NCBI GenBank assembly: GCA_903893625.1
Contig: CAITND010000182.1
Coordinates: 1 to 64,000, forward strand
Reading direction: 5' to 3'
Origin: an uncultured Oscillatoriales cyanobacterium
GTDB taxonomy: Bacteria; Cyanobacteriota; Cyanobacteriia; Cyanobacteriales; Microcoleaceae
Length of the DNA stretch: 64,000 nt
Shown piece after piece: positions 59,609 to 64,000 of this stretch (position 1 is the first letter of the stretch; every line of letters begins with the position of its first letter). Both the position numbers and the translations under genes were made by a program. The notes beneath the pieces were generated by a model. The model was not told the DNA's origin. It searched no databases and saw only the letters and a list, made by a program, of their open reading frames with translations.

Positions 59609-61732
59609 GTGAATCAAAGGCAAATTCAACCCACTACAATTTTTAACCCTCCTGATCCCCCAGGTGAGTTGATTTCTTCCCCTATTTCTGCAACCGGTGA
59701 GGAAGATTATTTCCGTCGTTTTGTCGAATATTTACCGACGGCGATGGCAATGGTTGACCTGCAACTTCAGTATTTAGCGGTATCCCGTCAATGGCAACAG
59801 GAATATGGTGGAGGACAGCCTAATTTAATCGGTTGTTCCCATCAAGAATGGTTTCCGAATTTACCCGAAATTTGGTATCAAAATGCTCAATATTGTTTAG
59901 CTGGAAAATTATCTCGGTGGGAACTCGAAACCTGCCAACCTCTAGCCAATGGTTTAATAGAATGGAGTAAATGGACGGTTCAACCTTGGCAAACGGCATC
60001 AGGAACCATCGGCGGATTAATTTTAGCCCTGGAAGTCATTACCTCTCAAAAACAGTTACAAGAAAGGTTACAACTGACTCAAATTGCATTTGATCAGGCA
60101 ACAGATGCCATTTTTTGGATGACTTTAGACGGTCAGTTTTGTTATGTCAATCAATCTGCCTGTCGGATGTTGGGTTATAGTCAAAGTGAATTGCTAAAAC
60201 TGAATATTCATGATATTGATCGAGATTTAACCGCAGTGGTTTGGCAAGAATATTGCCAAGAATTACAACAAACCGGAGCATTAACGTTTGAATCCCGTCA
60301 TCAAAAAAAATCCGGTTCAATTTTCCCCGTTGATTTTAAAATTAATTATTTGGAATTACAGTCTGGTGAACCGGGGTTAACCATTCCTACGGAATTCGGC
60401 GCGGCTTGTGTTCCCTGTTTACCTTTAATTTGTGGTTTTGCTTATGATATTTCTGATCGAAAAGCAACATCCTCTGCGGTTTTAGCCTCAAAGGATCAAT
60501 TAGAAGCCGTATTAAATGCGGTACCGGGGTTAGTTTCTTGGATTAGTTCGGATTTGAAATATTTAGGGGTAAATCGCCATTTAGCCAATTCTTACAATGT
60601 TCCGGCGGAAGAATTTGTCGGGAAAGAAGTGGGATTTCTCCAAAATAGCCCCAAATTTAATGAATTTGTCTATGAATTTTTTGCCGAAGAGACTTGGAAA
60701 AGTTCGAGAGAAATTACCGCCAATGTTCGAGGAGTTCCTTGTACCTATTTAATTGTGGCTCAAAAATATCACCGAGGATCTGCGGCGGTGTTTGTGGGAT
60801 TAGATATTACTGAACGCCAACAAATGGAACAGGCTTTACGCCAAAGTGAAGGACAAGAAGCCAAACGACGAGCCGAGTTAGAAGAACTTTTAACTCAGCT
60901 TCAACGCACTCAAACCCAACTGATTCAAACGGAAAAAATGTCAAGTTTGGGGCAGTTAGTGGCGGGAATTGCTCACGAGATTAATAATCCGGTTAATTTT
61001 ATTTCTGGAAATATTTCCCATGCCAAAAATTATATAGAGGATTTAATTAATTTATTGGGATTATATCAACAGTATTATCCTCAAATTGTTCCTGAAATTG
61101 CCGATGAAATGGAAGAGGTAAATTTAAACTTTTTAAAACAGGATTTACCTCGGATGTTAGAGTCGATGAAGGTGGGAGCAGAACGAATTCGAGATGTCGT
61201 GCGATCGCTGCGTCATTTCACTCGTTTAGATGAATCTCAAATGAAATATGTTGATATTCATGAAGGCTTAGATAGTACGATATTAATCTTACAAAATCGT
61301 CTCCAAGCTAAAGCAGGACGACCCAGTATTACCCTGATTAAAGAGTATAGTGCTTTACCGAAAGTAGAGTGTTATGCCGGACAACTGAATCAAGTGTTTA
61401 TGAATTTACTAACCTATACAATTGATCGTTTAGAAGCCACCAGTTCTAAGGGAGATTTAACGGATCAACCTCAGATTACAATTCGTACCTATTTACAGGA
61501 GAACAATACCGTTGCTATCTCTATTTCCGATAATGGAATTGGAATGTCAGCAGCAGAAAAGCAAAGTATTTTTGATCCGTTTATTACCCCCCAATTACCG
61601 GGAAAAGGCACAGGTTTAGGATTATCCCTCGCCTATCATTTAGTCACGGATAAACATCGGGGAGAACTCAATTGTTTTTCAGCATTAGGAGAAGGAACCG
61701 AGTTTTTAATTAAAATTCCTTTAAATAGTTAG
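59609..61732 (+). CDS. Multi-PAS sensor histidine kinase
   Basis: The 707-residue cytoplasmic kinase has three PAS domains (about 35-150, 160-285, 300-410), a coiled coil (KRRAELEELLTQLQRTQTQL), HisKA with the phospho-His in LVAGIAHEINNPVNFISGNI (about residue 455), and a HATPase with ISISDNGIGMSAAEK (G1) and GKGTGLGLSLAYHL (G2). The N-box reads QVFMNLLTYTIDRLEA, where relatives have NLLxNAID, so a key Asn is missing. It starts with GTG after GAGGGAG. No response regulator is adjacent. Confidence 0.9.
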   Translation: MNQRQIQPTTIFNPPDPPGELISSPISATGEEDYFRRFVEYLPTAMAMVDLQLQYLAVSRQWQQEYGGGQPNLIGCSHQEWFPNLPEIWYQNAQYCLAGKLSRWELETCQPLANGLIEWSKWTVQPWQTASGTIGGLILALEVITSQKQLQERLQLTQIAFDQATDAIFWMTLDGQFCYVNQSACRMLGYSQSELLKLNIHDIDRDLTAVVWQEYCQELQQTGALTFESRHQKKSGSIFPVDFKINYLELQSGEPGLTIPTEFGAACVPCLPLICGFAYDISDRKATSSAVLASKDQLEAVLNAVPGLVSWISSDLKYLGVNRHLANSYNVPAEEFVGKEVGFLQNSPKFNEFVYEFFAEETWKSSREITANVRGVPCTYLIVAQKYHRGSAAVFVGLDITERQQMEQALRQSEGQEAKRRAELEELLTQLQRTQTQLIQTEKMSSLGQLVAGIAHEINNPVNFISGNISHAKNYIEDLINLLGLYQQYYPQIVPEIADEMEEVNLNFLKQDLPRMLESMKVGAERIRDVVRSLRHFTRLDESQMKYVDIHEGLDSTILILQNRLQAKAGRPSITLIKEYSALPKVECYAGQLNQVFMNLLTYTIDRLEATSSKGDLTDQPQITIRTYLQENNTVAISISDNGIGMSAAEKQSIFDPFITPQLPGKGTGLGLSLAYHLVTDKHRGELNCFSALGEGTEFLIKIPLNS

Positions 61733-61759
61733 ACAGCAGTGTCAGCATCTTACTTGATA

Positions 61760-62572
61760 TTAATCCTTAATAGAACTATGGGAGGGAATAATTTTAAGAT
61801 CAGGATTATTCCGATATAACTGATTAATTTTTTTTAACGTCTGTCGATACGCTTTTTTGTCTGCAAACAATAAATCGGCAATTCGTTGAGGATAAATTAA
61901 TTCTTGATACGCACGACTTAACCAACAAGCATCTGCAATTAAAAAATACTGTTGTCCGCTATTATCCGTTAAATATAAACCCATTTGTCCGACCGCATGA
62001 CCCGGTAATTCAATTGCAATTAAACGACCATCTCCGAATAAATCAAACCCTTGGTCAAAAGGGGCAAAATTATTCGGTAATTTTATCTTATTACTATTTT
62101 CAACAAAAATTACCAGATCTTCAAAATTCTCTGGCATTAAACCCGCTAAAAAACCTGCTTTTAATGCACTTAAACCCTGTTTATTTTTGATCGCATTATA
62201 ACCCGATTGAAAACAGATAAATTCTGCTTTAGGAAAATCTTTTAATCCCCCAATATGATCCGCATGAAAATGAGAAATAATAATATACTTGATATCATTG
62301 GGTTGAATTCCTAACAGTTTGAGTTGAGAAATGGCACTTTCTTGAGGTTGTAAATAAACGGGAGTCAACCAAGCATAAAGCTTTTGGGGTAAATGCTGTG
62401 TTTCTTGATAAAACCGTTCAGAATAACCCGTATCAAATAAAATCCACCCCATCGGATGACGAATTAAAGCAAATAACGCCGGAAAAACAATCGATTTCCA
62501 ACTGCTTCCAGGAAGTACCATCGCTTCAGGATGGGTACAATATCCCGCCTTCAAAAACGTAATTTCTACCAT
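61760..62572 (-). CDS. MBL-fold metallo-hydrolase (lactonase-like)
   Basis: The 270-residue protein has the zinc-site motif IISHFHADHIGGLKDFP (H-x-H-x-D-H), an upstream ILFDTGYSERF, and later ligands in AIELPGHAVGQMGLYL and YFLIADACWLSR. The arrangement is like N-acyl-homoserine-lactone lactonases (AttM/AiiA branch). Whether it acts on AHLs or other esters cannot be told. It lies 27 bases after the epimerase and is probably in its operon. Confidence 0.88.
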   Translation of the reverse strand: MVEITFLKAGYCTHPEAMVLPGSSWKSIVFPALFALIRHPMGWILFDTGYSERFYQETQHLPQKLYAWLTPVYLQPQESAISQLKLLGIQPNDIKYIIISHFHADHIGGLKDFPKAEFICFQSGYNAIKNKQGLSALKAGFLAGLMPENFEDLVIFVENSNKIKLPNNFAPFDQGFDLFGDGRLIAIELPGHAVGQMGLYLTDNSGQQYFLIADACWLSRAYQELIYPQRIADLLFADKKAYRQTLKKINQLYRNNPDLKIIPSHSSIKD

Positions 62573-62599
62573 ATTTCGTTGTTGTGCTTCAGCGCCATC

Positions 62600-63589
62600 T
62601 TATAACAATTTCCAATGTCTAACAAACTCATCTAACCCCTGTTTAATTGAAATTTGAGGTTGATAGCCTAACTTCACCTTAGCCGATGTGATATCCAAAG
62701 TTTGACTAAAGGCTAATAATCCCAAAGTATAGCGCGTTAAAGCAGGTTCTCGACCGGGTAAGAAAGATTGATAGAACCATTCCATCCCCGTTGCTAAAGT
62801 GTATGCGATCAGGTAGGGTAAGGGTTTAAATTTTAAAGAAATATTCAATTTTTTAGATAATATTTGTAATAAATTAAACAATTCTGTGGGTTCTCCATTT
62901 GTAATATTAAAATATTCTCCTAATACCTGATCGGGTGCAGTCTGACACAACAATAACGCATCCACCACATTATCAATATAAGTCATATCCAGGATCGCTT
63001 TTCCCCCATTAATTAAGGGAATTCCCGTTGTTTCACTCACTTTTAATAGTCGCGGAAAAATCACCGTATCGCCAGGGCCAAATATTCCGCGCGGACGAAT
63101 AGAAATCACAGGTAAACCCTGTTGAAAACCTATATTAATTTCCTGTTCTGCTAATTGCTTTGTTTTAACATAAGGATGAATCGGATATTCAGCTAAATCA
63201 TCCGTTTCTTTAATATTAAATCGATGGGATAAATTAAAATAAACTGCCGAACTTGAAACATGAATTAAACGTCTAACCCGATGGGTTAAACAAGCTTGAA
63301 TAATATTGCGAGTTCCGATCACATTAGTTGTATAAAACTCCTCCTCTCGTCCCCAAGGAGAAGATAACGCCGCACAATGAAACACATCCTCCTGTCCTGA
63401 AATAGCTGATAAGATTGCATCGGAATTTGTGATATCAACGGGGATAAATTTTAGTCCTAATTTTTGTAAGCGATCGCCTATTATTAAGTTACGACCTAAA
63501 ATCGTGACATCCTGACCTAAAGAATGCAATCTCAACGCTAATTTCTGACCTAAAAATCCAGTTCCACCCGTGACTAAAACTTTTTTCAT
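62600..63589 (-). CDS. NAD-dependent epimerase / 3-beta-HSD-like dehydrogenase
   Basis: The 329-residue extended SDR begins [20 protein letters not shown] and has SSSAVYFN and the catalytic Tyr-Lys in HPYVKTKQLAEQEI, then ISIRPRGIFGPGDTVIFPRL, which is typical of 3-beta-hydroxysteroid dehydrogenase-like members acting on sterol- or isoprenoid-type or sugar substrates. Together with the MBL hydrolase it forms a two-gene leftward unit. It is divergent from the UPF0175 gene. Confidence 0.85.
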   Translation of the reverse strand: MKKVLVTGGTGFLGQKLALRLHSLGQDVTILGRNLIIGDRLQKLGLKFIPVDITNSDAILSAISGQEDVFHCAALSSPWGREEEFYTTNVIGTRNIIQACLTHRVRRLIHVSSSAVYFNLSHRFNIKETDDLAEYPIHPYVKTKQLAEQEINIGFQQGLPVISIRPRGIFGPGDTVIFPRLLKVSETTGIPLINGGKAILDMTYIDNVVDALLLCQTAPDQVLGEYFNITNGEPTELFNLLQILSKKLNISLKFKPLPYLIAYTLATGMEWFYQSFLPGREPALTRYTLGLLAFSQTLDITSAKVKLGYQPQISIKQGLDEFVRHWKLL

Positions 63590-63720
63590 AACTGAAATCC
63601 TGTATAATAACGAACATTAAGTTGAATGACGTGAAACCCGATATTTTGTTGGGACAAGTTACGTTATACAACTTTATGCTATAACTTGGATATTCCTTAT
63701 GATTTTTCAAGGAAACCATA

Positions 63721-64000
63721 ATGCAAGTCTCAATTGTACTTCCTGATGAAGTTGTTTTTTCCCTACAGACAAAATGGGGAAGTTTAGAACAACACATTTT
63801 AGAAATGATTGTCATAGAAGCTTATCGTGAAGGTTCAATTAGTATTGGTAAAGTTCGAGAATTATTAGGAATGTCTACCCGCTTAGAAGTAGATAGTTTT
63901 CTTAAAGAAAAAGGAATTGATCTTAACTATGATCAAACGGATTTAGAAGCTGATCGCCAAACTCATGAACAATTAAAAGCACTAGAAAAATTAAACTCTT
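63721..64000 (+). CDS. UPF0175-family antitoxin (partial, cut by window end)
   Basis: The frame from ATG 63721 reads MQVSIVLPDEVVFSLQTKWG, then LEMIVIEAYREGSISIGKVR, ELLGMSTRLEVDSFLKEKGI and DLNYDQTDLEADRQT, and is still open at base 64000. This is the UPF0175 pattern, a winged-helix antitoxin usually followed by a DUF3368/PIN toxin gene, expected just beyond the window. Confidence 0.88.
   Translation, partial: MQVSIVLPDEVVFSLQTKWGSLEQHILEMIVIEAYREGSISIGKVRELLGMSTRLEVDSFLKEKGIDLNYDQTDLEADRQTHEQLKALEKLNS

Overview
The window comes from a filamentous, non-heterocystous cyanobacterium, most like Planktothrix or another Oscillatoriales. Evidence is a photosystem I psaM gene, the cyanobacterial kinase NblS, HPPD, XisH/XisI, several Uma2 (DUF820) proteins, KGK-domain and DUF3110 proteins, many GCGATCGC (HIP1) sites, AT-rich sequence and heptameric tandem repeats between genes. 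I see no rRNA genes, CRISPR array or intact prophage. The species is an inference. All homology calls are from recognition of motifs, not from database searches.

Layout. 1-9.8 kb is an accessory zone: a 343-bp inverted-repeat element at the left edge, intact and broken toxin-antitoxin genes (brnTA, an orphan antitoxin, hicAB relics), four Uma2 genes plus a relic of a fifth, xisHI, fragments of a REP-associated transposase, and a stand-alone PatA/PatG-type subtilase. 9.8-18.8 kb is mostly housekeeping: an M23 peptidase, an RTX protein, a methyltransferase, murQ, cysS-hisI-sufE, pyrB and a GerMN-type lipoprotein. 18.9-27.6 kb is a probable surface-glycan or glycolipid locus: a flippase opposite a six-gene leftward run (GT4 glycosyltransferase, glpD, YdjM-like membrane protein, PHP-methyltransferase fusion, epimerase, hexapeptide acyltransferase). 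28-40.5 kb holds tilS, a Met-rich zinc-ribbon protein, a transglutaminase/DUF2126 protein, psaM, a TerC protein, ndk, speA and an lptA-lptB-lptF/G operon.

40.5-44.2 kb is an AT-rich island next to a tRNA-Leu gene. It has an uncharacterised protein, a strong promoter/terminator pair suggesting a small RNA, a chimera of a vWA-MoxR-associated N-terminal domain with an Rpn-type tail, a divergent NYN/LabA-like nuclease sharing a control region with five TCCGYC boxes on a 10-bp period, a cold-shock-like coiled-coil protein, and a parD cut by a MITE. This is my best candidate for an undescribed system. 44.3-55.3 kb holds HPPD, a NYN-LOTUS protein, nblS, purD, tandem KGK proteins, a DUF4327 protein and an FHA-Ser/Thr kinase. 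55.3-64 kb holds a truncated ISAs1-type transposase, a ferredoxin fragment, a TpsB outer-membrane transporter, a PEP-CTERM protein, a multi-PAS histidine kinase, an MBL hydrolase, an epimerase, and a UPF0175 antitoxin cut by the window end.

Small DNA repeats have shaped many gene ends. Heptamer repeats supply the stop codon of purD and lie in frame inside nblS, a MITE arm reaches the stop codon of an SRPBCC gene, and a relic IS605-type end makes up a false N-terminal extension of the NYN-LOTUS protein.
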